Shown here: piece by piece, positions 11,668-24,848 of the stretch
How positions within the stretch are numbered: the first letter of the stretch is position 1
Layout of the letters: each line of letters begins with the position of its first letter
From: Cephalopachus bancanus
Lineage: Eukaryota; Chordata; Mammalia; Primates; Tarsiidae
Length of the DNA stretch: 64,000 nucleotides
Direction of reading: 5' to 3'
NCBI GenBank assembly: GCA_027257055.1
Contig: JAPVLO010000182.1
Coordinates: forward strand, 5,456,001 to 5,520,000
Program-made: the position numbers and the translations under genes
The notes under the pieces: model-generated
The model's database searches: none
The model's input: only the letters and a program-made list of their open reading frames with translations
What the model was told of the DNA's origin: nothing

Positions 11668-13229
11668 TTTTGCCCACTTTTTAATGGGACTGTTTGTTTT
11701 TTTCCTTTTGGTATATTTGAGTTCCTTATAGATCCTGGATGCTAGGCCTGCAATTAGCAAATATTTTTCCCATTCAGTGGGTTGACTCCCCGCTCTCTTG
11801 ATGGTTTCTTTTGCTTTGCAGAAGCTTTTCAGTTTGATGAGGTCCCACCTGGCTATCTTATCTCTTATCGCATGGGCTTTTGGAGTTTTGATCAGGAATT
11901 AATTGCTGATTCCAATTTCGGTAAGAATGGCTCCTGTATTTTCTAAGATTCCTAAAGTTTGGGGTTTCACGTTTAGGTTTTTGATCTATTTGGAGTTGAT
12001 TTTTACGTATGGTGATAGGTAGTGGTTCTGTTTCATTCATCTGCACGTGGTCAGCCAGTTTTCCCAGCACCATTTACTGAATAGGTTCTCCTCTCCCCAG
12101 TGGTTGTTGCTGGAGGCTTTGTGAAGATGAATTGGTTGAGAAGTCGAGGTTTTGCTTCTGAAATCTCCACCCTGTTCCATTGCTCCATATGACTGTTCTC
12201 ATATCAATTTTTGATTATTGTAGCCTTCTAATAAAGTTTAAAGTCTATAAGTGTCATACCTCCTGCTTTTGTTAAGGATTGTCTTGACTATTCATGGTCA
12301 TTTTTGTTTCCATATGAATTTCTGTATTGCTGTTTTCAGGTCCTAGAAGAACGATGTTGATAATTTAATGGGTATAGTGTTGAATCTGTATATTGCCTTT
12401 GGTAGGATGGACATCTTAACAATGTTGATTCTTCCAGTCCATGAGCATGGAATGCTTTTCCATTTGTTTGTGTCATCTTTGACTTCTTTGAGCAGTGTTT
12501 TGTAGTTTTCATTGTAAAGATTTTTCAATTCTTTGGTTAGGAAGATGTCAAGGTATTTCATTTTTGGTGTCTATTGTAAATGGGATTGTGCTTTTTACTT
12601 TCTTCTCTGCCTGTTTTTTGTTGGTGTATAAGAATGCAACGGTCTTTTGAATGCTAATTTTGTACCCTGAGACTTTGCAAAAGTCCTTTATCTGTGCAAG
12701 GAGGTTTTTGACAGATTCTCTGGATTTTCAAGGTATAGAATCATATCATCAACAAAGGGATAACTTGACTTTGTCTTTTTCTATTTGGATACTCCTGACT
12801 TCCTTCTCTCATCTGATTGCTCTAGGTAGGACTTCCAATACTATGTTGAACAGGAGGGGTGAGAGTGGGCAGCCTTTTCTTGTTCTGGTTTTCAGGAGAA
12901 AGGCTTCCAATTTCCGTCCATTTAGCAATATGTTGGTTATGATTTTATCAGATGGTTCTTACTATTTTGAGGTTATTCCCTCTATGTCTAGGTGTTCAAG
13001 AGTTTTTATCTAGAAGGGACACTGGATTTTATCAAAAACTTTTTCTCCATCTAATGATATAATCATGTGGTTCTTGTTTTTACATCTGTTGATGTATTTA
13101 ATGACATTTATGGTCTTGCGGATGTTGAACCAGCCCTGCGTCCTGGGGATGAAGCCTACTTGGTCATGGTGGATGATTTTTGAGATGTGTTGCTGGATCT
13201 AGTTTGTTAGAATCTTCATGAGAATTTTT

Positions 13230-13511
13230 TTTTTTTGAGTTGAAGTCTCACTCTGTCGCCCAGACTGGAGTGCAGTGGCCGTTCCCGGCCACCACAGCCT
13301 CGACCTGCTGGGCTCCTGCAATCCTTCCGCCTCAGCCTTTCGAGTAGCTGGAACTACAGGTGTGCGCTACCATATCCGGCTAATTTTTTGATTTATTGTA
13401 GAGATGAAGTCTCGCCAAGTTGCTCAGGCAGGTCTCATACCCGCAGACTCAGGCAATCCCCTCACCTCAGCCTCCCAAAGCGCAGGATTACAGGCTGAGC
13501 CACAGCCCGGC
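13230..13511 (-). mobile_element. Alu in L1 copy A, with TSD
   Basis: Antisense dimer flanked by TGAGAATTTTT (about 13219-13229 and 13512-13522). Same subfamily as the 11378 copy. Confidence 0.94.
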
Positions 13512-13737
13512 TGAGAATTTTTACATCTATGTTCATCAGGGATATCGGCCAGTAGTTCTCTTTCTTTGTTGGATCTTTACCTGGTTTGGGTATCAGTGTG
13601 ATTTTAGCTTCATAAAATGATTTGGGGAGAGTTCCATCTTTCTCGAGTGCCTGGAATACTTTCAATAGGATTGGGTATTAGCTCCTCCTTGTATATTTTG
13701 TAGAATTCCATTGGAAATCCATCTGGTCCAGGGCTTT

Positions 13738-14400
13738 TATTTTAATTGCTATTATTCTTTTTTATTATAAAGATGTGGGGTACAATTCAGGGTTAGGTAT
13801 ACAAACATTGATTATACAGGTACCGTTGTTGATGAGGTATGCCCCTTCCTCCCCTAGCAGTTTCCCTCAACTGCCAATTCCACCCCCATCTCCTGACAGT
13901 TTCCCATTACTAACAATTGCTTTCTTATAGTATTATAATTGTTTAAGTTTCACTTATGAGTGAGAACATATGGTACTCTGTTCTTTGTTTCTGTGATAGA
14001 CACTGAGTATGATCAACTCTAAATCCATCCAAGTTGCTGCAAAGTCCATATGTTTGTCCTTCTTTATGGCTGCATAATATTCCATTGTGTATATGTACCA
14101 CATGTTTTAATCCAGTCCAACTTCGATGGGCAACATGGTTGTTCCATGTTTTTTTGCTATTGTGAATAGAGTTGCTACAAACATACGTATGCAGGTATCT
14201 TTTTTGTAGAATGATTTGAGTTCCTCCGGGTATATTCCCAGTAGGGGAATTGCTGGGTCATATGGAAGGTCAATTTCTAGTTCTCTCTGGAATTGCCACA
14301 CTGTCTTCCAAAGAGGCTGCACTAGTTTGCATTCCTACCAGCAGTGCAGAAGCATTCCTCTTTCTCCACATCCTCGCCAGCATCTACTGTTGTCTGTTTT
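13738..14400 (-). mobile_element. L1 copy B, 5'-truncated, inside copy A
   Basis: Plus strand shows TTATTATAAAGATGTGGGGT (3'UTR end) and runs to the ORF2 C-terminal region (CTCCACATCCTCGCCAGCATC). Copy A sequence 'CCATCTGGTCCAGGGCTTTT' stops at 13738 and its continuation 'TAGGTAGTTTTCTTGTGACA' resumes at about 14401. This is a classic 5'-truncated L1 of about 660 bp. Confidence 0.9.
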
Positions 14401-14906
14401 ATAGGTAGTTTTCTTGTGACAGAGTCAATTTCCTGGGTTGTTATTGATCTATTTAGGATCTCAATTTCTTCTTGTTTCCTTCTTGGGAGGTTGTGTGATG
14501 TTAGAAAGTCCTCCATTTCATTTAAGTGGTTGAGCTTGTGTCCATATGGATGCACATCATAATCTCTGATAATCCTATGTATTTTTTCAGGATCAGTTGT
14601 GACTTGATCTTTTGCATTTCTGATTGTGTTGATTTGGGTTTTTTCTCTCTTTTTCTTTGTCAGTCTAGCTAGGGGTCCATCAATCTTGTTTATCCTTTCA
14701 AAGAACCAGCATTTTATTTCATTGATTTTTTTGTATTATGTTTTTCTATGTCCTGAATTTGGGCTTATATTTTGGTGATCTGCATTCTTCTGCTGAAGTT
14801 AGGGTTTTGGTGGTCTTGCCCTTCCAGCTCCATTAGGTGATTTGTTAGGCTATCAACTTGTTCTCTGTTTTCTTAATGTATATTCATAGAGACATAAATT
14901 CCCCTC

Positions 14907-15281
14907 TTAGTACTGCTTTTGTGGCATCCCAGAGGTTTTGGTAAGGTGTCTCTTCGTTTTCATTTGTTTCAAGGAATCTTTTAATTTTTGTTTTGATTGC
15001 TGTTTGACCCAGTTGTTCAGCATCATGCCATTTAGTATCCATGTCTTTTTGGGTTTTGGGGGAATTGGGTTGGTGGTGATATTTATTTTTATTCCACTCT
15101 GGTCTGAGAATGTGAATGGCAATATTTCAATCTTGTGAAATTTGTTTATGCTTGATTTATGACTGAAGATGTGGTCAATCTTGGAGTACATTCCATGTGG
15201 TGATGAGTAGAATGTATATTCTGTGGTTGTTGGGTGGAGCGTTCTGTAGCTATCTACTAAGTTCATTTGGTCAAGCATCAA
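14907..15281 (-). pseudogene. L1 copy A ORF2 endonuclease fragment
   Basis: A 124-codon open stretch of the apurinic-type endonuclease domain. It has 'LDQMNLVDSYRTLHPTTTEY' and '[11 protein letters not shown]', where the normal catalytic 'SDHSG' reads SDQSG, so the catalytic His is replaced by Gln. The domain normally nicks target DNA at TTTT/AA. Dead copy. Confidence 0.85.
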
Positions 15282-16799
15282 GTTGAGGTTCTGGATCTCT
15301 TTGTTGATTTTTTGACCTGATGATCTATCTAAGGTTGTTAGTGGGGTCTTTAAGTCCCCAGCTATGATAGTGTTAGAGTCAATATTATTTTTATTTACTT
15401 AGTAGCTGCTTTATAAAAGCTGGTGCTCCTGTGTTGGGTGAGTATATGTTTAGGATGGACACTTCTTGTTGATGGATCAAAACTTTTATCATCATGTAGT
15501 GTCCTCTGGTATCTTTTTAAATTTTTGATAGCTAAAAGGTTGTTTTGTCTAATATTAAGATCATGACTCCTTTTGTGATCCATTTGCCTGAACATTTGTT
15601 TTCCATCCTCAAACTTTGAGTCTGTGGTTTTCTTTGTGGTGAGATAAGTTTCCTGGAGGCAGCAAATTACTGAGTCATGTGGTTTTTTAAATCCAGTTTG
15701 CCATTTTATGTCTTTTCAGTGATGCATTTAGTCCAGGCACATTCAGGCTGATTATTAAAGTGTGAGAGTTTGTCCCTGACATTATGCTCTTATAAGACAG
15801 TTTTATTTTCATTTAGGTTTCGCGTTTATATGTATGTTTTCATTTTTACGGGCATGTTGTGTGTTCTGCTGCTTCTGTGTTTGTTTGATTTTGTGAAGCA
15901 TATGGTCTTTCTTTTGTTTCTTTTTTTCTGTGCACAGGAGCTTTTTAAGCATCTCCTGTAGAGCTGCTCTTGAAGCAGCCTATTCTCTTAGGGATTGGAT
16001 GAGTCATAAGAATTTTAATTCTCCATCACTGATGAAGCTTAGCTTGGTTGGTTAGGAAATTCTTGGTTGAAATAGTTTACCTTTGAGAACTTAAAGATTG
16101 GGGTCCAATTCCTCTGCTCTGTAGTGTTTCTGCAGATAAGTCTGCAGCAATTCTGATTGGTCTCCCCTGGTAGGTAGTCTGACCTTTTTCCCTTGCTGTC
16201 TTTAGGATTTTTTAATGTTATATCTACTTTGTGTAGGTGAATTACTATGTGTCTAGGGGGTTGGTCTTCTTACAAGATGTTTTGCAGGGATTCTCTGGAT
16301 TTCTTATGCTTGTACAGTCATCTCTCTGGTCAGATGAGGAAAGTTTTCCTGAATGACCTCATGGAATGTTTGTTCCAAGGTGTTTTCCATTTCTCTCTCT
16401 ATTTCAGGTATTTCAATCAGGTGTAGGTTTGGCTTCTTGATAAAGATCACACATCTCTTGGAGAGTTTCCTATTTCTCCTTAAGTTTTTTTCCCTATATT
16501 TTTAATAGATCAGGTTAATTCCATATTTTGGTCTTCCATCTCTGAGATTCTTTCTTCTGCTTGGTCAATTCTGCTTCCCATGTTTGTCAGTTTGTTATTT
16601 CTTGGATGGAGTTCTTTATTTCTATTATTTATAAGTATACTTTATTGAGCCTGTCTAGTTCTGTTGCAATTTCATTTAGTTTCAGCTCTTGCATTTCATG
16701 ATTTTTATTCATTCTATCCAATGATTCTGTGATCTCCATAAGTACCTTCTGGGTACTGCTGTTCTCAGAGGTAGACATTGTGCCCCAGTAGCTGATCTT

Positions 16800-17140
16800 T
16801 TAAAAAGTTTTATTGTGCACCTGTAATTCCGGCTACTTGGAAGGCCGAGGCGGAAGGATCGCCAGAGCCCAGCAGGTCGAGGCTGCGGTGGCCGGGAGCA
16901 GCCACTGCACTCCAGTCTGGGCGACAGAGTGAGACTACAACTCAAAAAAAAAAAAAGTTTTATTTATATTTTATTTTTAAAATGTGTGGTACAATTCAGC
17001 ATCAGTGTACAAGTGGACATTGTACAGGTAAAATTTGAGCTCCCTTTGGTCCCTACTTTGCCTGGTTTGAGATTAGGTACCCTTACTGATCTCCCTCCCC
17101 CACCCACCCCAGCAGTATCCTGCACTAGCTATTCTTTCTA
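16800..17140 (-). mobile_element. L1 copy C, short 3' fragment inside copy A ORF1
   Basis: 3'UTR segment (ATTTTTAAAATGTGTGGTAC, then GTACAATTCAGCATC) ending near 'GATCTCCCTCCCCCACCC'. It lies in copy A between the end of the ORF1 body and the ORF1 start near 17202. Its poly-T end was split by a truncated Alu. Confidence 0.8.
16816..16957 (+). mobile_element. 5'-truncated Alu (right arm only)
   Basis: Starts GTGCACCTGTAATTCCGGCT and ends CAACTCAAAAAAAA. 'AAAAGTTTTATT' before and after it marks a duplicated target in the L1 copy C tail. Confidence 0.88.
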
Positions 17141-17529
17141 GCACTGACTCTTTGCTGGGACTCTGATGGTTGCCGGCAGCTTTTTTGTTGGTTTTTCTTC
17201 ATTTGTAGCAGTTCTCTTATCTTTCTCTTTAATTCTGTTGCTCAATGGAAAATGGAGAAGCAGTCACTTCTGATGTTTGCTCTACCGTTTGCCCTTGCTC
17301 GAATCGGGGCTCTGAGTTTGTTCAATTATGAAGTAGGGCTGGGGGTGGGACACTGTGCTCTTTACAATTTTGAGCACTTACTATGGGGTCAGAGGGGATG
17401 CAAGGATTCCGAATCTATCTGCAGATTATAATGTTTGTTTTCCGGTGAATGGACCAGCTGAGACTCACTCTTCATCTCTGCTCAATATGACCTTACAGTG
17501 GGTATGCTTGCATAGCCCCTGAGTCTACG

Positions 17530-17700
17530 ACAGGGTATAAGAGGGAAAAGAAAGGGAAAAAAGAGAACAGAAGAAAAAGAGAAAAAAGATGAAAGAAAAA
17601 TAGGAAAATAAAAACATTAAAAAAAAGAAATAACAAAGAAAAATAGAAGAAGGAAAGAAAAGAGAAAACCAGTCAACAAACAAAGCAGTCAAATGAGATA
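17530..17700. repeat. Purine-rich tract in L1 copy A 5'UTR
   Basis: Plus strand is nearly all A/G (GAGGGAAAAGAAAGGGAAAA and following), so the L1 sense strand is pyrimidine-rich. The same position in copies F and G has an equivalent tract. Confidence 0.85.
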
Positions 17701-18819
17701 ATCAAACCAATAATCCCCCAAAACAACAACAAAAACAAAAAAATTGATAAAGAGTTCTTAGGTTTAGTTTGTCTCTTTGAGAAAGGAGGCTCCCTCTTAT
17801 GACGGGTTCTGCAACTGCAGAGCTGTTACTGCAGGTTCCCTATTTGCTGTTGGAACTTAAGATGTTGGACTCTTCACTCCCAGCTGCCTGCAATTGACAG
17901 CTGTTGCACACTCGTGCGAGGTAAGGGGCTGAATAACTTGACACAGCGTCTCTTGGGATCTCACCCCCTTCCTTTCTCCCCCAGCTTTTCACAGCTCCCA
18001 GGGCATGCAGTTCATGGCAGGAGAATGGGGCCTCCTGTCTCTGCTGTGCCCTCAGTTAGGTACTCACCAGTCTCCTTCTCGGGAGTTCTGTCTGCATCGA
18101 TCACCCAATAGCTGGCTCAGGGTGGAGGGAGAATTGTCTGGGGTTCTGCATCTGCCATTACCCACCAGGATTTGTGCACCAGGGGCAATGATCTTTGAGG
18201 CCACAAAGAGCAGCACCAATGCAGCACAGATATAGTACCTGGTCTCAAGATGCAGCTCTGCTGTCCTGCAGAGTCTGCCCTTGAGCACTTCTCTGCCCAG
18301 GCCTTAGAGAGTCTCATCAGTTCCTCTGCTGGCTGCTGTTCCTGTCACCAGTGGGGTTGATAGCTCCCTCTCCGGCACTTACCACAGTCTTTGGCTCTCA
18401 GGACCTGGAAGCAAGGCATTGGAGCCCATCGCAGTGGGTGGCTTCTCCCTGCCGTTTGCTCAGACCTCTGCCTCAGGGTCCTTGGCTACACTCCCTCCGC
18501 AACCCTCGCCACTAGCATTCAACCCGGCACTGTGGTTTTGAGGTCAGCAATCACTCCAGCTGTTCTTCCCAGGAAAAGCTCTGCTGATTTTAGAAAATGG
18601 CAATAGTTTCTGCACTCTAGGAAGTGCTAGGGTCCAAGCAGAGCAGCTGTGGCACCAGTAGCTTCACCAGGAAGGGCCCTGGCCACTTGCTCTCGAGTCC
18701 CCCCTCAGTCAGCCTCTCACATGCCCACGGACACATGGAAACACACGCAGAACCGTCCATACCATCACTCACACACACAGGGAATTTGCGCTGACTGGTT
18801 ACACCGCCATCTTCCCCAA

Positions 18820-19061
18820 AATCACAACAGTCCTGTACTTTAAATGGCACCTGTGTCAATGATTACTAAATACTGACTCTTGTGGAGAATCTAGATTTTT
18901 TTGTCCATTGGCATAATCAACATCTCCACTGGGATCTAAAATATCTCAAATATTACATATGCCCAAAACAGTATCTCAAAGCCAAACTTTGGACTTTTCT
19001 CTTTCCCTCACTTAATCCTTATCTCCAGAAAATTCTTTTTGGTTCCACCTTTAAAATATGT
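18820..19061 (+). mobile_element. L2 fragment
   Basis: 'CATCTCCACTGGGATCTAAA', 'ATCTCAAATATTACATATGC' and 'CCAAAACAGTATCTCAAAGC' follow the L2 ORF2 consensus pattern. It is interrupted by the next Alu. Confidence 0.55.
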
Positions 19062-19300
19062 ACAAAGCATGGTGGGGTACGGTAGCTCACATCTTTAATC
19101 CCAGTGTTGGGAGGCTGAGGAGGGAAAATTGCTGGAGGCCAAAAGTCTAAGACCAGCCTGGGTAACATAGCAAGACACTGTCTCTACAAAAACAAATTAA
19201 AAATTAGCCAAGTGTGGTAGCGTGCACCTATAGTCCTATCTATTTGAAAGGCTGAGAGGGAGGATTCTACGGTCATGCCACTGCACTCCAACTATGTCTA
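19062..19300 (+). mobile_element. Old Alu
   Basis: Starts GGTGGGGTACGGTAGCTCAC and runs to CACTGCACTCCAACTATG. Partly deleted in the right arm; ends in a (CA)n tract instead of poly(A). Confidence 0.85.
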
Positions 19301-19303
19301 GGT

Positions 19304-19305
<2 letters not shown>

Positions 19306-19353
<48 letters not shown>
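19306..19353. repeat. (AC)24 microsatellite
   Basis: Uninterrupted AC dinucleotides at the 3' end of the Alu. Likely polymorphic in length. Confidence 0.97.
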
Positions 19354-19354
<1 letters not shown>

Positions 19355-20047
19355 TATGATCTCTGAATGAGTCTCACATCTTCGCCAAGTCTAGTGCGGC
19401 TAATATTTGCCTTTTAAACAGCCAGTGATGTTGCTGGGTCCCTTCAGGCTATGCCTTTTCTGAAATCTATGGCTACAGACATATTAAGGTGCTCATTTTT
19501 GCTTCAGATAAAGTTTATGCTCTATTCGCTTAAGACCTGGAACCCATAACCTGTTTCTATAAAAACCATTAACTCATGTAAAGATTAGGCTGCCACAGGC
19601 TACAATGACCCCCAAGTAAATGGCCACTTCTTTGTGGCCATTGTCCAAAGCCACATCAGAAGTTCAATATTGGCAAGGTATTTAGTTCCCCTGAATGTCC
19701 TTCTATTTCCTTCTCAAAGCATCTGGACTCTTCATCAAAAAACTGGGATTTACTAATATTTTCCTTATTTAAACGTATCCCCTCACAACAGGACCACCCT
19801 TCCAGCCTGGAGCAGATTACATGATCCCTGCAGGAAGCTTCACATCCAAGAGAGACAGAGAAGGGTCTGCATCCCATATGCCCAGTTTATCCTAAACTCA
19901 TCAGTCAGATTAAGGCAATCCTACAAAGAGTGGCTAAAAATGCACTCAATTTTTAAGGGACATTAATAATTGTGTAATTAACTTACACAATTTTCATAAT
20001 TAAATATTCAAATTATAAGTTTGCAAACTCATTAGTACTAGTGCCTT
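19354..20047. other. Mostly unassigned sequence
   Basis: May begin with a continuation of the L2 fragment. A 73-codon minus-strand frame (19656-19877) has no recognisable relatives or exon signals. Confidence 0.45.
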
Positions 20048-20203
20048 TTTTTTTTTTTTTGAGTTGGAGTCTCACTCTTGTCGCCCAGGCTGGAGTGCAA
20101 TGGCATGCTCACGGCCACCACAGTCTAGACCTGCTGGGCTTAGGCAATCCTTCCGTCAGCTTTCCAAGTAGCTGGAACTATAGGCATGTGCTACCACACC
20201 CAG
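20048..20203 (-). mobile_element. 5'-truncated Alu with TSD
   Basis: T-run then GAGTTGGAGTCTCACTC, ending CTACCACACCC. Flanked by AGTACTAGTGC on both sides (about 20035-20045 and 20204-20214). Only the right arm is present. Confidence 0.9.
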
Positions 20204-20689
20204 AGTACTAGTGCTTTTTCAGGAGTTATTTAAAAGTAAAAAACAATAACATTAGTTGTAAATTTTATTCTGAACTTGTCAAAATTGAACTCTCCAGAGC
20301 TCAAAGAATAGTAAAATATAGGTACTATAATAACATGCTTTTAGAAAATTTCATGATTTTCTAATTTCTAGTATTTGGAATAGGTTAAAATTTTTAGATT
20401 CTAAAAGTTTAATTATTGCAAGAACCACAAACATGGCATATGTAAGTTTTCCAAAAATATGTATTAATATTTTATTTATTCAACTTAACAAATATTAAGT
20501 GCCTTCTATGGGTCAGGCATTGTTCTAGCCACTTGGAATACATCAATAAGCAAAGCAGACTAAAATTCCTGTCTTTGTGAAGTTTACATTATAGTGAGGG
20601 GACACAATGAATAACAAACAATAATAGAGTACACAGTGTTAGAAGATGACATATGCCATGGGGAGAAAAAGAGCAGTATAAGGGGAATC

Positions 20690-20690
<1 letters not shown>
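20204..20690. other. Unassigned sequence with an old L2/MIR-like patch
   Basis: 'TATTTATTCAACTTAACAAA' to 'GTCAGGCATTGTTCTAGCCA' and 'GAAGTTTACATTATAGTGAG' (20465-20610) resemble a widespread ancient mammalian repeat. Family not certain. Confidence 0.5.
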
Positions 20691-21529
<839 letters not shown>

Positions 21530-21778
21530 TTTTATTTTTTTAATGTTTTATTTTAGGTGTGGGGTACAATTCAGGGTTAGGTATACAAATGTTCATTATG
21601 CAGGTACCCTTGCTGAAGAGGTGTGCCTCTCCCTTCCCTGGTAGTTTCCCTCAACTACCAATCCCACCCCCGCCTTGGCAGTTTTTTCAATACTGCCAAT
21701 CCCTTTCTTATTGTATTGTGATAATTGTTCAAGGTCCGCTTATGAGTGAGAACATGTGATATTCAGTTCTTTTTTTTC
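21530..21778 (-). mobile_element. L1 copy D, 3'UTR-only fragment
   Basis: TTTAGGTGTGGGGTACAATTC on the plus strand through 'GAACATGTGATATTCAGTTC'. About 250 bp of L1 3' sequence directly abutting copy E in the same orientation. Confidence 0.8.
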
Positions 21779-22837
21779 ACAAAATGGCAGAAGTCTTTTA
21801 TTTTTTTAATTAAAATTTTTTTCTTTTTTTTTTATTTTAAAGATGTGGGGTACAATTCAGGTTAGGTGTACAAATGTTCATTAAGCAGATACCCTTGCTG
21901 ATGAGGTGTGCCCCTCCCTCCCCTGGCAGTTTCCCTCAACTGCCAATCCCAACCCCCGTTCCCTGGCGGTTTCCTGCTACTGCCAATCCCTTTCTTATAG
22001 TATTATGATAACTGTTTAAGGTCCACTTATGAGTGAGAACATATGGTACTCTGTTCTTTGTTTCTGTGATAGATCACTGAGTATGATCGACTCTAAATCC
22101 ATCCAGTTGCTGTGAAGTTCATATGCTTGTCCTTCTTTATGGCTGCATAATATTCCATTGTGTATATGTACCACATTTTTTTTTATTCAGTCCAGCTTCA
22201 ATGGGCAGCATGGTTGGTTCCATGTTTTTACTATTGTGAATAGAGTTGCCACAAACATGCACGTGCAGGTATCTTTTAGGTAGAATGACTTGAGTTTTCC
22301 TGAGTATATTCCCAATGGGGAATTGCTGGGTAATATGGAAGGTCAATTTCTAATTCTTTCAGAAGTCGCCACACTGTCTTCCAAAGAGGTTGCACAAGTT
22401 TGCATTCCCACCAGCAGTGTAGAAGCGTTCCTTTTTCTCTGCATCCTTGCCAGCATTGTTGTTGTTTGTTTTATTAATGATGGCCATTCTTACTGGGATT
22501 ACGTGGTATCTCAATGTGGTTTTGATTTGCATTTCTCTGATGATTAGTGAGGTTGAGTACTTTTTCATGTGTCTGTTGGCTGCCCATATATGTTCTTTTG
22601 AGAAGTGTCTATTCATGTCTTTTGCCCACTTTTCAATGGGGCTGATTTTTTTTTCCTTTTGGCGCATTTGAGTTCCTTGTAGATCCTAGATATTAGGCCT
22701 TTGTCAGATATACAGTTGACAAATATTTTTTCTCATTCTGTAGGCTGTCTCCCCACTCTCATGATGGTTTCTTTTGCTTGCAGAAGCTTTTCAGTTTGAT
22801 GAGGTCCCATTTGTCTATCTTATCTCTTATCACTTGG

Positions 22838-23055
22838 GTTTTTTTTTATTTTATTTTATTTTATTTTATTTGAGTGGGAGTCTCACTCTGTCGCCCAGAC
22901 TGAAGTGCAGTGGCGCTCCCGGCCACCGCAGCCTCAACCCACTGGGCACCGGCGATCCTTCCACCTCAGCCTTCCGAGTAGCCGGAATTACAGGAACGCA
23001 CTACTATGCCCAGCTGATTTTTGATTTATTGTAGAGATGAGGTCTCGCCAAGTTG
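22838..23055 (-). mobile_element. 5'-truncated Alu in L1 copy E
   Basis: (ATTTT)n tail then GAGTGGGAGTCTCACTCTGT, ending at GAGGTCTCGCCAAGTTG. Part of the left arm is lacking. A few bases of L1 ORF2 around the site appear lost. Confidence 0.88.
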
Positions 23056-23604
23056 TTTTTATAGGGAATTGGTTGCCAGTTCTAATTTCCATAAGAGTGT
23101 CTCCTGCATTTTCTAAGGTTCTTATAGTTTGAGGTTTTACATTTAGTTTTTGATTCATTTAGAGTTAATTTTTACGTATGGTGATAGGTAAGAGTCATGT
23201 TTCAATCTTCTGCATGTGATCAGCCAATTTTCCCAGCACCATTTACTGAATAGGTTCTCCTCTCCCCAGTGGTTGTTGTTGGAGGCGTTGTCAAAGATGA
23301 GCTGGTTGAGAAATTGAGGCTTTGCTTCCAGAATCTCTATCTTGTTCCATTGGTCTGTATGCCTGTTCTTGTACCAATACCAGGTTGCTTTGATTATTGT
23401 AGCCTTATGGTGAAGTTTGAAGTCTGGAAGTGTGATACTTCCTGCTTTGTTTCTTTTGCTAAGGATTGTTTTGGTTATTTGTTGTTGTTTATGTTCCCAT
23501 ATGAGTTTCTGTATTGTCATTTCCAGGTCTGAGAAGAATGATGTTGGTAATTTGATGGGTACTGTGTTGAATCTATAGATTGCCTTTGGTAGGATGGACA
23601 TCTT

Positions 23605-23898
23605 TTTTTGTTATTTTTTTGAGTTGGAGTCTCACTCCATCGCCCAGGCTGGAGTGTAGTAGCACACTCACAGCCACCCCAGCATCAACCTACTGGGTTC
23701 CAGTGATCTTTCTGCCTCAGCCTTAGAAGTAGCTGGAACTACAGGTGCATGATACCATGCCTGGCTAGTTTTTTATTTATTGTAGAGACAAGCTGCCAAG
23801 TTGCCCGGGTTGGTCTCGAACCCACAGGCTCAGGCAATTCACTCGCTTTGGCCTCCCAAAGTGCTGGGATTATAGGCTGAGCCACCAAGCCCAGCCAA
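23605..23898 (-). mobile_element. Alu in L1 copy E, with 12-bp TSD
   Basis: Flanked by GATGGACATCTT at 23593-23604 and 23899-23910. Full antisense dimer. Confidence 0.95.
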
Positions 23899-24119
23899 GA
23901 TGGACATCTTAACAATGTTGACTCTTCCTATCCATGAGCATGGAATATTTTTCCATTTGTTTGTGTCTTCTTGAATTTTTTTGTGCAGTGTTTTGTAGTT
24001 CTTGTTGTAAAGGTCTTTCACTTCTTGGTTAGGAAGATGCCAAGGTATTTCATTTTTTGTGTGGCTATTGTGAATGGGAGTGTGCTTTTTATTTGGTTCT
24101 CCACCTGCTTGCTGTTGGT

Positions 24120-24848
24120 CTATAAGAATGCAATTGTCTTTTGCACATTTATTTTGTACCCTGAGACGTTGCCAAAGTCCTTTATCAATGCAAGCAGGTT
24201 TTTGACAGATTCTCTTTGATTTTTGAAGTACAGGATCATATCACCAGCAAAGAGGGATAACCTAACTTCCTCTTTTTCTATTTGGATACCCCTGATCTCC
24301 TTCTCTTCTCTGATTGCTCTAGCTAGGACTTCCAAAACTATGTTGAAAAGGAGGGGTGAGAGAGGGCAGCCTTGTCTTGTTCCAGTTTTCAGGGGAAATG
24401 TTTCCAGTTTCTGTCCATTTAGCAATATGCTAGCTGTGAGTTTATTGTAGATGGTGCTTACTATTTTGAGGTATGTTCCTTCTATACCTAGGTGTTTGAG
24501 GGTTTTTAACAAAAAGGGATGCTGGATTTTATCAAAAGCTTTTTCTGCATCTAATGAGATAATCATGTGGTTCTTGTTTTTACATCTATTGATGTATTTA
24601 ATTACATTTATGGTCTTGCGGATGTTGAACCAGTCCTGCATCCTGGGGATGAAGCCTACTTGGTCATGGTGGAAGATTTTTGAGATGGGTTTTTGGATCT
24701 GATTTGCTGGAATCTTGTTGAAGATTTTCACATCTATAAGGGATATTGGCCTGTAGTTCTCTTTTTTGGTTGGATCTTTACCTAGTTTGGGTATCTGTGT
24801 GATGTCAGTTTCATAAAATGATTTTGGGGAGAATTCCATCTTTCTCAA
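24120..24848 (-). pseudogene. L1 copy E reverse transcriptase fragment, active site mutated
   Basis: 242 codons open across most of the reverse transcriptase domain, with '[19 protein letters not shown]', '[17 protein letters not shown]', '[20 protein letters not shown]' and the palm motif. The palm reads LFAGDMILY where L1 has (F/Y)ADD. Codon 24245-24243 is GGT (Gly) instead of an Asp codon, so one of the two metal-binding Asp residues is gone. RT would be inactive even if the frame were whole. Confidence 0.9.

Larger units (their letters stand above)
10566..18815 (-). mobile_element. L1 copy A, near full length, with four later insertions
   Basis: On the minus strand: 5' end at about 18815 (GGGGAAGATGGCGGTGTAAC), 5'UTR to about 17205, ORF1 start codon near 17202, ORF2, and a 3'UTR and poly(A) at 10566 (seen as TTTATTTTATTTAAAGATGT on the plus strand). 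Later insertions are two Alus (11378, 13230), an L1 3' fragment (13738) and an L1 3' fragment that itself received an Alu (16800). ORF2 pieces are recognisable: endonuclease near 14907-15281, and the C-terminal domain at 10772-11131, 119 codons still open. All frames are broken. The near-terminal motif AGTCCTG occurs at both ends but is too short to count as a target duplication. Confidence 0.88.

Noticed and set aside
10556..18836. AGTCCTG at both ends of L1 copy A as a target duplication
   Set aside because: Only seven bases, and not exactly adjacent to the element ends, so chance cannot be excluded.
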